A DNA stretch of 64,000 nucleotides, from NCBI GenBank assembly GCA_027922465.2, contig BQMF02000068.1, positions 868,001 to 932,000 on the forward strand, read 5' to 3'. Shown piece after piece: positions 25,401 to 36,900 of this stretch. The notes beneath the pieces were generated by a model, which was not told where the DNA came from, ran no database searches, and worked only from the letters and a program-made list of their open reading frames with translations. Position numbers and translations under genes: made by a program. Source of the stretch: Turritopsis dohrnii. Lineage: Eukaryota > Cnidaria > Hydrozoa > Anthoathecata > Oceaniidae. How positions within the stretch are numbered: the first letter of the stretch is position 1; each line of letters starts with the position of its first letter.

Positions 25401-26113
25401 GAAATTTCATGAGCCTCAGATTTGAATAAAAAATAAGAACAAGATAAGAACAACCTGAGGCTAAAAGTATTGTTCCATATCTTAAGAACATTTGTAAAAT
25501 GAGAACAATCAATAATGTGCATTCTCTTGCAATTCTCTCTCACAAGTAAATTGTTTCATTTTTCAACATGTGCGAAATATATTAATAATAGTGTGACTTT
25601 TGGACTGCTCAAAAACTTGCACATTCATAATGGCTACTATTTTTAATAACATTTGTTTTACAAACGATGAATGGATATAAAGTTGTCTAAAATTTTTATA
25701 AGGAATGTTGTAAATGTCTGATAGCCACAAAATTAATGGTTTCAGTTGAGACCTTCATCAAATCAGCATTAATCTGCTCCTCTTAATGTCACTGTCAGGC
25801 TCACAGGATGCAGGTCTAAACGTATAAGTGGATGCAAGGGTAGTTACATTGTATCAACAGTGTAGTTGGAGATATTTTAGAAAATGGAAGAGTTTTCACT
25901 GGATGTGATTTAAAGCGAAAATCAAAAGTGTTGGATGCTCATAATAGCTTTGTCTGCAAAAAATAATAGAGACCTGGAACCAAGCCAGAGTAACAATGGC
26001 AATAAATTTCTTTGCAACTAGTCTATGTCATGTCTATGTCCGACCAACAAAATGCCCAGTCCAAAAAGACTTTAAATATTTTATGATGAAGAACAGAGAA
26101 CTTGTTTGCTACA

Positions 26114-26158
<45 letters not shown>

Positions 26159-29100
26159 TGTTTATATTTCAAGTTCCAAATATTACATTGGCTCTTCTCC
26201 TGAAATAGCGTATGAAATTGTGCATGTGTGTTATATAAAAGAACGTGAAAAAAAAACAAAAAACAAAAAAAAAACAAACAAATTAACACAGCATTAGTTA
26301 TAGAAGTCATTCAGAAATTGTTCTGGCAAGAGCCTTGTCGTAAAGGTATCTCTTGGATTTTTTGATGAAGTTTGTAAAATTACTTTCATTGCATATGCTC
26401 AATGGTAAATCGTTGAACACTTGGCTAGTTACGTCTAGAAATGAGTTCTTGATATTTGACGTCGGCAGTTTAAAACCTCCTGCATTTCGTAGACGTTCAT
26501 TTGGTTCACGAAATCGATTCTTCAGATGTTCAGGCCAGTGCTCATCGTAAATGGATTTGTATGCTATCTTTGCTGCTGAGAACTCCATCCTTTCTTTGAT
26601 CGGAAGCCAGTTTAGGTTGATGGTGTCAGAAGTTTTACTAAAGTGGTTGGTGACATAACTTGTTGCTGCATTCTGAAGTTTTTGCAGCCGTTTCTTCAAT
26701 TCTTTGGACGATTCCATGAATACGATGTTGCAGTAGTCAAGTTTAGTGAAGATCAAAATTTCAGCTAAACTTTTCCTCAGGTGGAATGGTGTGAATCTTT
26801 TGATTTTTTTTATCATTCTCAGCGATGAATAACCGCAAGACAACAGCTTATTTATATGATCTTTCCATTGAAGTTTTTCGTCCAAGATGACTCCAAGTAT
26901 TTTCGTTGTCTTCTCTCGTTCTATTGTCTGGTCAAGGTGATTAATGGTATATGTGTTCGGATAACCGAGATTGTGCGCTTTGAACATGGCAGGCGTGGCA
27001 AATAACACAGATTTTGTTATGAGTTGGTTGAAGATCAGGTTGTTCTCTGTTGACCAACTTGCAAGGGAGTTCAAGTCGTCTTCGAGACTTTGTGCGCAAT
27101 CTCTAATGTTCTTATGCTTGCAGTGCTGATAGATGTTGGTATCATCTGCATATTGAAGGCATGTACTACGAACGTGGTTGGACATACTGGTTACGTAAAG
27201 GTTAAATAACATCGGACCAAGAATGCTTCCCTGTGGTACACTGTAGTTGATATCCTTGGTGGTAGACAGAACAAATTGCTTACGTCCAGACAGATAACTT
27301 TCTATCAGCTTAATTGCAGAGTTGGCAAAGTTGTGTTCTTTAAGTTTGATCAATAACAGCTGATGGTGTACGGTGTCAAAAGCTTTTGAGTAGTCTGCGA
27401 GGACAGCTAAAGTGATTTCGCTTCTTTTCATCGACTTCGTAATATCGTCTTTCATTCTTAGTAACAGTGACGTTGTAGAATGTCCCTTTCGGAAACCTGA
27501 CTGCTTGTCCTTGTAGATGTTTAGATTTTCGATGTATTTTGTTGTTTGTCGTAGGATTACCCTCTCGAAGACTTTTGACAGAATGGGGAGAACAGATATT
27601 GGCTGGAAGTCTTGTGGTGCTTGAGGATGTTCTACCTTTGGAATTGGACACACTCGACTGATTTTCCAATTGGATGGGAATATTGACTTGGCGATGCAGT
27701 TGTTGATGATGTTAGTGATTGGTGATGCCAGTTAATCTTTGACGGGTTTAAGAAACTTGACTGGTATATTATCGTGTCCAGTGGAGCAGTCATTACGGAG
27801 TTGTTGAAGCTCTCTTTCTATATCTTTAGTAGTAACAGGATAGATTTTGAAAGCGTTGTTTTGGTCGGGAGTATTCAGATGATCTATTGGTACTTCTTTT
27901 ATGGTGGATATTGATTCGGCAAGGGCGGTGTAATAATCATTGAGCGCTTCCGGATCGAACTTTTTTTTGCACTGGGTGACAGTATCCGATGGATAGTTTG
28001 CCAGACTTCTTTCAGTTTCTTTGACGAAAGAGCTGCTTTTGTAAAGTTACTTTTTGCTGATTTGATTACTTGTTTCAGTTTATTTCGAGCTGCTCTGAAA
28101 TTCTTCCATTCCTCTTCTTCTTGTGTTCGATGGGGAACATCACGAAGTGTGTCTCTTTCGTTTTGGAGCAGAGTTATTTCTGGGTTTTTCATCCAGGGAG
28201 CAGGAGGACGAGTAACCTTTGTGCGCTTAAGTGGAGCATGTTCATCAATACATGTGGTGATGAGATCATTCAGGACTGAAATTTGATCTTCGGGATTATC
28301 AAATGCATAGATAAGGTTCAGAGGCAAACTGAAATCAGTAATGTAGTCATGTAAATTGAAGTTCTTTTCATTGCATATATATTTGAATCTTTGTTCGTAT
28401 CGCTCTTTCCATATGTTTACTGTAATAAACGGTGCATCATGGTCGCTTATTGTGTCAGCAGGGAGGACACCATGTCAAGATACTTTTGATGGAATGTTTG
28501 TCATGACATGATCAATAAGTGATTGCCCCTCTCTTGTCGGTTCAGTGATGTGTTGAGTAAGGTTGTAACTCTGTAGGATATCAAGATATGTTGAGGTCGA
28601 TTGTAATTGCTGTTCCTGAGGTTTTAGCAGGTTAATGTTGAAGTCACCAGTGATAATCAGAGGCCCTAGCCATTTTGTATGAACTTGTGCAATGGTACGA
28701 TCAAATTTTTCTAGCCAGATTCTTTTATCCTCCTCAACTGCACTTGGTTGGTAAAACGTACCAAGGAGAAAGGAACTGTTCTTGTTTTTTCCAGCAACTT
28801 CTATCCATAGGTGTTCTAGGTCGGAAGTAATGTTATTGAGATCGTTGCGAACTTTGAATTTGATATTATTTTTGACAAAAATTCCGACACCACCACCTCG
28901 CCTTTCCCCTCAATTTTTGTAGTTGAGTTGATATTCTGGTAATTGAACGTACTTTAGGAGATTCTTATCATTTCTTAGCCAGGTTTTGGATAAGGAAATA
29001 ATGTCAAAATTGTGAGTGTTCATGAATATTTGAAATTCATCAAAAGTTGAGCAAATAGATCGAGTATTGAGATGAGCTACATACCAGTGGTTGAGATTGA

Positions 29101-30319
29101 TTTGATGATCATATTGGCGATTAATCTGTAGCTGTTCTGTTAGAGGGGTATCAGTGGCGTTTAGGGCTACCATACTTATCATGTTATGAAAAGGAAGTCC
29201 ATACCCTATACAATTATGGCAAGTCCAAGACTGTCTTGCAATTTGATGTTTGATTTTGGTTACACATTTAGAATGTGATGACTGAAAGCAAATTTCACAT
29301 ACGTGTGTTTTTTGGTTGCTTTTTATTGTTTTGACGCATTGTGGGCACTTCGGTTACAATTTCGTAACATTAGAAAACACCTGAACGATCACAAAAAGTT
29401 GAAACAAGTTCACAATGAAGAAATAAACCAATCAGATTTTAATATTAGTTCTTTTCCCTTCCTGTCCTCAGGAAAATCCTATAAGTGGAAAGTCACCTGC
29501 GAAAAAGGGCTGTCCATACACTGCCTTTCACGGTGTTCTAAAAGTGGGAAAACTTCACAGGGTATATTTGCGGTATCTATGGCCAACGTTTATTCGAAGA
29601 GTCACCATATTTAAGAAGCCAGTATTTTTGTTGGGTTGTTTGAAAATGCATATAGAAAATCCATAGTATGTCATTCTTAAGCACTGCATCCGATTTTAAG
29701 CCGATTGAGAGCTAATCAAAGCTTCTAAAATTTTCCCATTATCACCACATTATGTCCGACCACACAAAATTCCTTTATTTACATCACTGTTTACATCACT
29801 ATCTTTTTTTGAAGCCAGTGTAAACTACTGAAAATATCTAACAGTGAACTCACCTCTATTCTTCTTTGATAAGATCAAGGAAATTTAAACAAGATATGCT
29901 CTTATTTTTTTAAACTGTCTTCCACTTGTGTTAACACGCCTAAATGCCTCCGGGATTTTTAATGGATATTTAGAAACTGAAACTTAAGTTTAAAAAATGA
30001 CAAAAAGACATTCTTTTTCAACAACAAACAATGTTCTATTTGCAAAATTATCATTTTTATGATTTACGGTTGGATACTATGAACTTATGCGTAAGATTTA
30101 TGAGATTCATTTAAAAGAAGCACTACATAATTTTGATGTTTACTAATCAGGATTGAGCTATAAAGAAATTGTGCACACAATATTCAAAACTTGTAAAAGT
30201 GTTTTATGATTATTTCAGAGAAAGATGCAAAACTGAAGCAAGCTGAGGAAGCACATAAAGCTGCAATGGAAGCACAAATGAAAGCACCGAAACCTGGTGG
30301 TAGAAGAAGGAAGAGATAG
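16490..30319 (+). CDS. PDAP1: PDAP1, 28-kDa heat- and acid-stable phosphoprotein
   Basis: Small, highly charged phosphoprotein, described as PDGF-associated in vertebrates. Six coding exons: 16490-16499, 23644-23729, 23801-23854, 23926-24047, 25014-25165, 30219-30319. They total 525 nt, giving 174 residues against about 181 in human. The first coding exon is only ATG CCA CGA G, then donor gtttgt. It joins in phase to [20 protein letters not shown], the hallmark start of the family. An acidic Ser-rich stretch ([14 protein letters not shown]), the core [10 protein letters not shown] and ELSRRER, and the helix [20 protein letters not shown] follow. The basic tail ends GGRRRKR. Intron 1 (7.1 kb) and intron 5 (5.1 kb) are filled with transposon debris. 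The tiny exon 1 rests on phase and family match only. Confidence 0.9.
16820..18326. mobile_element. hAT-like non-autonomous element, 5-bp duplication
   Basis: About 1.5 kb inside PDAP1 intron 1. The left end reads CAGTGGCAAATCCAGAG. The right end, reversed, reads CAGTGCTGAATCTAGAAG. Both are followed by runs resembling TTTTTTGGGC, typical of hAT ends. GATTT directly flanks both sides (16815-16819 and 18327-18331). An internal inverted pair around ggtcctaact (near 16908 and 18075) is also present. No transposase frame was seen. Confidence 0.65.
18327..19024. other. PDAP1 intron 1, no recognised feature
   Basis: AT-rich sequence. It contains three closely spaced copies of tttgtacat near 18455-18490 and nothing that supports a gene. 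Confidence 0.4.
19025..19925 (-). pseudogene. LINE reverse transcriptase fragment, C-terminal half
   Basis: Minus-strand relic of a non-LTR retrotransposon. Near 19925 it starts GSVLG, stop, [13 protein letters not shown], the conserved block just before the catalytic aspartates. The YxDD box itself has decayed to IYICYYY. Further along are [20 protein letters not shown] and [11 protein letters not shown], the usual thumb-side motifs. Stops and frameshifts are frequent. It is probably the other half of the fragment at 21465-22715, separated by later insertions. Confidence 0.7.
20034..20732. mobile_element. hAT-like non-autonomous element, 8-bp duplication
   Basis: 699 bp with perfect 15-bp inverted ends, AGGCCTCGAAATCCG and its complement, followed by further cgcgagta-rich matches. 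The flanks are ccatatct (20026-20033) and gcatatct (20733-20740), an 8-bp duplication matching at seven positions, which is hAT-like. It has no transposase. It sits in the gap between two halves of a LINE. Confidence 0.75.
21158..21450 (+). pseudogene. Relic of a BED-finger transposase-like gene
   Basis: ATG at 21158 opens 48 codons containing [12 protein letters not shown], a Cys-x2-Cys finger half, then TAA. After a frame change the sequence continues [20 protein letters not shown]. The spacing resembles the N-terminal zinc finger of hAT/ZNF862-type transposases, from memory. It is broken and truncated where the LINE fragment begins. Confidence 0.35.
21465..22715 (-). pseudogene. LINE endonuclease and reverse transcriptase fragment
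   Basis: Minus-strand non-LTR relic. It contains an endonuclease start ([24 protein letters not shown]), the endonuclease core [14 protein letters not shown], and then, after an internal deletion, an RT start [21 protein letters not shown] frame break follows, then [14 protein letters not shown] and [17 protein letters not shown]. The copy stops abruptly at 21465, before the catalytic box, which reappears near 19925. It is not functional. Confidence 0.85.
22716..23643. other. PDAP1 intron 1, 3' part
   Basis: AT-rich with no gene. A short tandem repeat of agcttgacaaaaa (three copies) lies at about 22730-22763. It ends in the acceptor ttttcag before the second coding exon. Confidence 0.4.
24048..25013. 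other. PDAP1 intron 4
   Basis: 966-bp AT-rich intron between the donor gtacaa and acceptor ttttaag. No mobile element or RNA gene was recognised. Confidence 0.5.
25166..26113. other. PDAP1 intron 5, 5' part
   Basis: AT-rich, with no recognised gene. It contains an inverted gcctcag/ctgaggc pair around 25412-25460 that may be a decayed small transposon; no target duplication was found. Confidence 0.35.
26114..29353 (-). pseudogene. Near-complete CR1/L2-like LINE, four lesions
   Basis: About 3.2 kb on the minus strand within PDAP1 intron 5. Reading from 29353 down: a Cys/His finger (CPQC, CEIC, HSKC, CHNC), an endonuclease ([14 protein letters not shown], then [11 protein letters not shown] and ISDHDAPF), a linker, and a reverse transcriptase ([29 protein letters not shown], catalytic [12 protein letters not shown]) ending ALARTISE at 26307. 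In-frame stops lie at 28910-28912, 28475-28477 and 27732-27734. A frameshift lies in the A run near 27962. The 448-codon RT end is intact from 27653. It terminates in an ATT microsatellite, as CR1/L2 elements often do. Confidence 0.9.
26116..26158. repeat. (AAT)n microsatellite at LINE 3' end
   Basis: About 14 uninterrupted AAT units on the plus strand, about 150 bp past the LINE stop codon. On the LINE strand it reads ATT repeats and probably marks the 3' terminus of the element. Confidence 0.85.
29354..30218. other. PDAP1 intron 5, 3' part
   Basis: AT-rich sequence upstream of the LINE 5' end. Nothing was recognised. It ends in acceptor tatttcag before the last coding exon. Confidence 0.4.
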
Positions 30320-31026
30320 CTGTTAAACCTAAATGGTCTTGAGTTAGGAAGGGCAAGCTCTTATGGAGTTACACCAGCTGATTCCCAAATTTCACAGATA
30401 ATTTTCACCACTTTGGATGTACAAGACAGTTATGTTTTTATACGTTCATTGTAAAATGAGAATTATTTTAAGTAATTTTGTTTTTCGAATTATTTGCCTT
30501 GTAGGTATTGTTTTTTAATTATTACGCCTGATCCTCCTACATATTTGTGAGAACTTTTTTTATTACTGAAAGAATTCTTGATATTAGTGGTGGTCATGTG
30601 CATACACTGGTGTTTTGAATATCCTAAAATATTTGCAGTCAAAGAGTTTATGCATCTACTGATTTCAAGCCAACTAGTCCTGGTTAAAATCCCCAAAGGA
30701 ATGAGCCATAGGCTAAACCTTACCATCAACCAACAAAACTTAACAAGACTACATTGTTCATTGAGAAATCCAAACTTTGTGTGAAAGGGGTGGGAGGAAG
30801 GGGGAAGTAGGTTTTGAAAAGAGTTGATGGATAAAGCTAGTTTTGAAAACTGTACAGTACTGGCATGTGATCCATCTCTAACCTCTAACCGCTGAGGGAA
30901 GATTTCTTTGATAAAATCTCTTAGGCAACTACTAACTATACAACTATGGATATTTTTAATAAACGATTTTTTACCTCAACTTAGTGTCAAACTTCTTAAG
31001 TTTTTCTTTCAACAGGTTTAAGTATA
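30320..31026. promoter_or_regulatory. PDAP1 3' UTR and BFAR 5' region
   Basis: 707 bp between same-strand genes. A strong acceptor, tttctttcaacag, ends at 31015, only 11 nt before the BFAR ATG. It indicates either a 5' UTR intron or a spliced-leader trans-splice site (inference). No TATA box was assigned. Confidence 0.45.
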
Positions 31027-33369
31027 ATGACTACAGAACAATTATCTGCTGAAAACTTTTGTTGTGGTGTCTGTTTTGAAATATTAGTTGATCCAACAAC
31101 ACTGACATGTGGCCATAGCATATGCAGGCACTGTCTAGCACAATGGTGGGTGATGTCCAAGAAATCAACTTGTCCAGAATGCAGACAAGAATGGAAGGGC
31201 TTTCCCAAAGTCAATGTTCTTTTAAGGTGAGAAAGTAGTTTTCTTTAAGAATAATGCTCATGGTAGGAACAAATTTGAAAATTATTTCCAGTCAATTTTT
31301 TTTCTGACCAGTCGATTTGTTTGAAAGCTTTTCTATTTCATCTCATCTTGAAAGTCCATTCTCTAGAATTAATCTCAAATATGCTAATGTATTTTTTTCA
31401 TCAGTTAAACTTAAAAAGGACATGAGGTTATAATATCGTAAGTTTGTTGAAAATAATACTGAAAGAAAATTTTGAGTGCAAAGAATAAATATATTTTTTT
31501 CAGAAATAATATTTCTGTGCTGTTTCCCAACCAAATGAAGGAGAGGCATGCCTTATTGGAAGCAAACACTAGCTATAAGGAGACATTGCAAAAATTTGAA
31601 GCATATGGCCGTGAAAGTGAACCAAGACGACTTCATAATTTGAATTGGAGTTTAATGTGTGTTTTTGTTGCCGTAATCATCGCTGTAGCTGTGGTGAGTT
31701 TTCCAAAATAATGTTTGGGAACTTATTTGTAGTGATTTTTGTATAGCTTTGAATTATTGCTGACATGAACACCAAACTGTCAGATACAGGGCAATATGAA
31801 CCTCTTTTATTTTCTTTGTTAAAAGACTGGAAATTTTGTTTTTTAAAGATTTTGGGCGTTGGAATTAAAAAGTTTCATGGCTTAACCAAGCAAGATTTAA
31901 TGTCCAAGTCATTACGAGATTGGTCGCCAGAAGATGTGGGTTTGTGGATAGGTTCTTTAGGCCCTTGGTCTAAAGGTAGTTATGATGAAAGGTTCATTGA
32001 TGCTGGTAAGAACAGTTTTGTGGATAGAGTTCATGGTTTTCAAATGCTAAGTATGTTTTCATGTGGATAAATAATTTGTGAATGAAAATGATAATTCATA
32101 TATTTTTTATGAACATTTCAGAAAGCCAACGTAGATGAGGAGAATGAAGAAATCAAACTGTTTTTTTCTTCTTCTAGGTATCGATGGTGTCCTTCTCTTA
32201 CAGTTGGATGATACTGATTTAATGAAAGCACCACTTAATATAACTCTGCCCGTGCAGAGACGTATCATTTTGGAATCTGTAAAGGCACTAAAGGAAGTAC
32301 TATCACACCATCCATCAGGATTTTGGGAGTATAAAGTTAGCATTTGTATAAAAATATTTCTTTTTAGTGATTTCAGTGTTTAACTTAGAGCTTGTTTGAA
32401 GTTTAAATGTGTAAAACAGCTAACTCTTGGAGCCTAGGTTTTCTTACAAGCCTGTGTAACTTTCATTTTTATGGGTATGTTTTAGAAATTGAAAAGTGGC
32501 ATGGCAATGTTTATCATGTTTGGTTTGAGGGAGTTTCCACGCTCCACACTGTTATACTTATATCTGTTTAACTACTGGGACACATTTATTCCTATCTTCT
32601 ATTGTACTGTCAATATTGATGGAAAATATACTGTTGCTGAACTGATGGAGATGGTAGTGTATTTTGTTTGTCAATACCGTCTTTTTAGTTTATTGTGAAT
32701 ACTATGGAGGGAAAAATACTCATCTAAAATAGCTAATGTTTAGGTTTTGGATTTGAGCGTACACAAAGTTTCTTTTCAGCAGAGATTTTATGTTTACATT
32801 TTAATGACTTTTTGCTATAGGCTCACAACCCTAACTTGAATAATTGGAAAGAATTCATTCCAAAGTTTTTTCTTGTTCCGTATTACCTGGTTGGCAGCTT
32901 TGCTTCACATTTCCTTGAAATCAATTATTGGACGTCACGTGTAGTGATCATGCATGCTATCTTGATGACTTTGATGGAATTCACGAAAATACGATCACTT
33001 TTTAGTGGTGGCATGAGGTGAATACCATGTTTTTTTTATCAAACTTCACAAAAATATGGTGCAGACATTTTTACTATCTATTTTTTTAGGCACTTACTTT
33101 ATCAAGCAATCAAATATTTTTGTTACGTGGTTTTGTTATCGTTATGCTGTAAAATTTTGTGGCCTTTTGTTCCATTCTTCATCGCAGATTGTATTTTCTA
33201 TTGGATGCTTTATGTAAGCCCTTTTGATGCTTTGAATCGTCTACGGAGAAGGTTCATGCATCCAGAACAAGACAACATGAACCAATGGCAACGGCATCAT
33301 CACCGTCACCGTCATTTGCATCATGGGGATTTACGAAGATGGCAATTTGACTTTCAATGGAATACTTAG
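31027..33369 (+). CDS. BFAR: BFAR, bifunctional apoptosis regulator
   Basis: ER-membrane E3 ubiquitin ligase scaffold linking death-receptor and mitochondrial apoptosis in vertebrates. Seven coding exons: 31027-31226, 31504-31693, 31849-32005, 32178-32335, 32486-32653, 32821-33017, 33090-33369. They total 1350 nt, giving 449 residues; human has 450. An N-terminal C3HC4 RING uses Cys13, 16, 28, His30, Cys33, 36, 49 and 52. A membrane segment follows near residue 120 (VFVAVIIAVAV), then a SAM domain (WSPEDVGLWIGSLGPW to LMKAPL). The C-terminal part is multi-pass (LLYLYLFNYWDTFIPIF, WPFVPFFIADCIFYW). The His-rich tail (HHHRHRHLHHGD) is longer and more basic than I recall from vertebrates. Confidence 0.97.
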
Positions 33370-33442
33370 GATAATATCCTATTTCCATAGTGCTTTATCT
33401 TTTGATAGTGAAATCTTATGATACATATTATAATTGTTATAA

Positions 33443-33448
33443 AATAAA
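33443..33448 (+). terminator. BFAR: Poly(A) signal AATAAA of BFAR
   Basis: Canonical AATAAA 74 nt after the BFAR stop, within an AT-rich 3' UTR. Confidence 0.6.
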
Positions 33449-33985
33449 TTATTGATATTTACGATTTTCTTTTATAATATCTTATAAAGGTTTGTGAAAA
33501 CTTTATAATGTCTTCATAACAGTTTAGAAAATGTTTTATTTTGGAAAAAATAAGTATAGACACAACATTGTTCAGTGTTAAAAATCTTTTTGGAACTGAT
33601 ATTGCATAGGATCATGTCATTTTGTTTCACTTCCCGGTCATCTAGGATCTGGTTCCATTGTTTGTTACTGAATATTTATATGCCCATGAGTGCTGTCTAC
33701 TGACTTTTCATTGAGTCGTTGATCTTGTGGCAGTGATTTTTTTTTAAGTTGTTAATGATTTCATGTGTTTGGCCTCAGTCAGCCTTGTGTTGCTTGTTTG
33801 GCTTCAGTCAGCCTTGTGTTGCTTGTGTACTGGAAAATAGTTTTCTTTTTGTTTCTTTCAGTTTATAATATAAAATCCTCTTTATATTGGATTTCGAATA
33901 AAAATGACTGAAGTAGATCCACCTGCAAGATTGGTATGGATCAAGCATTTTTAAGCTTTTGAAAGAATTCATGAAGTAAGAAGAA
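33449..33985. promoter_or_regulatory. BFAR-VWA3 intergenic and VWA3 5' region
   Basis: Holds a 29-bp tandem duplication around cagtcagccttgtgttgctt (about 33771-33830). It also holds a possible first exon: acceptor tttcag at 33861, then ATG ACT GAA encoding MTEVDPPARL (33904-33933), then donor gtatgg. That exon could splice in phase 0 to a site at 34052 (PEWESDD) instead of using the ATG at 33986. Confidence 0.45.
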
Positions 33986-36900
33986 ATGAATGGTATTTGT
34001 CATAGAGGTAACCATGGAAACAAAATTGTCAAAAAGATGCCAGTACAACAGCCAGAATGGGAGAGTGATGACATCATTGCACTCCCTCCAGAAGACCTTA
34101 CAGTTACATCAATGAAACAAAGTGACCAATTAATTGTAAGTTCAATATAAGTTACAGAGTAGTCCTGCTTGATACAAACTTTTTTTATTTTCTGTTTCCT
34201 CCTCTGTTTCTTAGAATGTAAAAGATGCTTGCATCATACGTGAAGATAATCAAACCTCAGCTGAATGGTTACACACTCACTCTGTTGATGTAGATTTGCT
34301 AGCTTCAAAATATTCTTTAACATTTGCTGAACAAAAATTGTTGGTGTATGAGTTTACTTTGATTTTCTTTTGCCAATAACTACTCCTTCTGACTACTCCT
34401 TCTGACTTTGTCTTTGACCAGAACTATTTCAGTGAACATGATGATATAAGCCCTTTAAATTGATTTAAATTGATGATTGTTTTATATAATCTCTTTATGT
34501 AGTGGCAAGAACCGAACCACAGTGAAAGAGTGTATGGAAGATTTCTCATCTCAGAAATATGAGGCTGACAGAGAACAACTAGATAAGTATCTATATACAT
34601 TAGAAGGAAGAAAAAACTGGTTGCTATCTGGTAGTCGAAAGGTGATGATTTTTACCAAATGTCCATCGTGTAAATACAAGCATATCTTACCATTATTAGC
34701 TTGAAATTTCTTGTAACTTAATTTCTTTAGATCTTTGGTGTCATAAAAGGTGATCGGCCATGCATAATAATAGACACTTCTGATGCCAATTTAGCTTTCG
34801 AGAGGCTGGATGAATTAAGATCTTCGTTAAATGTGAGATCAGCAAAACCTAATGTTTTTTCCTGAAAGTGCATTTGTTTTTTTACTTTCTTCTAATTGTT
34901 GGAAATGTAATTTTAGATGCTTCTCTGTGATCAGTTGCTATTGAAACAAAAGCTTCAATTGTGTTGTTATGGGACAGAAGTGTCGTTTGCATGGAGATAT
35001 CCACGAACTGTGAACAAGATGCTGTAAGTTGAATTCTTTGTAAATGATAAATAAAATTAACTTTTTGAAATGGACCTTCTTTCTTTTCCAGCAAAAAAGA
35101 TGCAGAACAATGGATTGAAAACCTTGTTCCATCTGGTGGCTGTAATCTTCTTTCAGCAATCAGATTAGTTTTAAAACTGACTGAGATTGACTCGATAGCA
35201 ATAGTTACTGGTTGCACTGCTACTGACCAACACAATAGTGCAACAGTGCTAACAGACTACATGCAAGAAGCACTCTCTGGCAGAAAAATGTTTATTCAGA
35301 CCATTTCATTTAATTCAATCTTTCCTGAATCAAAAGTAAGTGTTACCAGCTTGGCATTCTTCTTCCTAATGTCAACAATCTTATTTTTGTGTTGTCTTCA
35401 ATGTTATTTTGAAGAAAATTATCTTTTTCCTGTTTGCATGAATTCTACTAGTATTCTTTGAAGTTATCTAGATACTGAATTGACGATTTCAAGATGATTT
35501 TTGTTGTTGTATCGACTTTGTTGTTTAGTCAATGCTTGCGGAGATAGCTAATCGATGCCACGGTCGGAATCATAATTATTCGTTGGACCAAGAGGTAGGT
35601 GGGCTGCTGTAGTTTTCACTTTGAAATTGTTCATGGTTATTATTCATTATTCTTTTGATGGTGGTAGATTGGATGTTCCGGATGTGATCTTGTACTCATC
35701 TCAAACGAAATTGAAAGGTATTCATAAACTCACATAACACTCGCCTTCCTTAATCATCAAATCGTTAGTAACTTTCACGTGTATTTCAAATGTTTTGGTA
35801 ATTGAGTTGTCAAAAATTTCTTTGGTTTTGATTATTCCAGATGCAGACACGCATTGCTTCAGTTAGATTGTGCTTGGCAAGAAAACACTGCCATTAATCC
35901 CACCCTTTTGAAAAATGAGGTAATTTATATGGAAATTATCTTTTTAATCATAGTATTGCCAAACTCACATGTACGTTTTTATATAGACTGTTACTGCTCT
36001 TATTGAAGCTGAAAGTCGAGTAACCGAAAGTTTGAAAGGGTATGGTTTTATTTCCTTCTTTGTAACAATCGAAAAGTACTTTCTTCTCATCTTGGAATGG
36101 TATTTCACTGTAGTTGGCAAGTGGATGGAAGATGTTATAACCTTGCTATTGAGCAGTCGTTTGTGTCTGGGCGAACATCGAAAGATTGGTTGAAATCATT
36201 TGGTTTGAAAGGTTAACACTCGCCATGTTTATTCTGTACAAGCAAGAAATGTTTTCTGTTCAAATGTATTTCACTTAACCCAAGTGTAGGTTTCCAAACC
36301 ATATTGACTGAGGGGAATGACCCGCTCTTAAAATTGACTGAGGGGAATGACCCTCTCTTAATGAAGACCTAGGAAAACACACCATAACCATTTCATGTTC
36401 GCTGAATAATAATGTTTTTGTATGAAATAAACAAGAATAAAGGGTAGATATTATCTCGGATGAAACAAAGAATATTTTAGTGTTTTTATTTTAGCACAAG
36501 CTCTCACGCTTTACCAGTTAATGGCTCCAAATGCTTACTCTTACGTGAAGAGTTATGTACCAACCATTGATAAACAGATTGAATCACGAATACACCACAA
36601 TGTATGTATGTCTACCCAAGAAATGATTGCGTTCATATCATGCCGCTCATAAGGTTTATATTTTGCTTACTAGAGTATGGTGCAGATGGAATGGCATGAT
36701 GGAAGCATAAAAAATGTACATGTCGATCCGGTTGTTCTCTGTAATTACCAAAAGCATTTGAAAAATGCTCTAAATTTATATAAGAAGCGATTGAGTTGGT
36801 TATGTAGTAGCAGTCGAAAGCTGTGCGGTAATATTGTAGAGAACAGGTAGTTTAAATATGAAATTTGTGAAAACGTGGTTTTATAAAAACGTTTGTTGTT

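Noticed and set aside
26023..26310. Short frames with poly-Leu or poly-Ile
   Set aside because: Translations of the (AAT)n microsatellite and neighbouring A runs.
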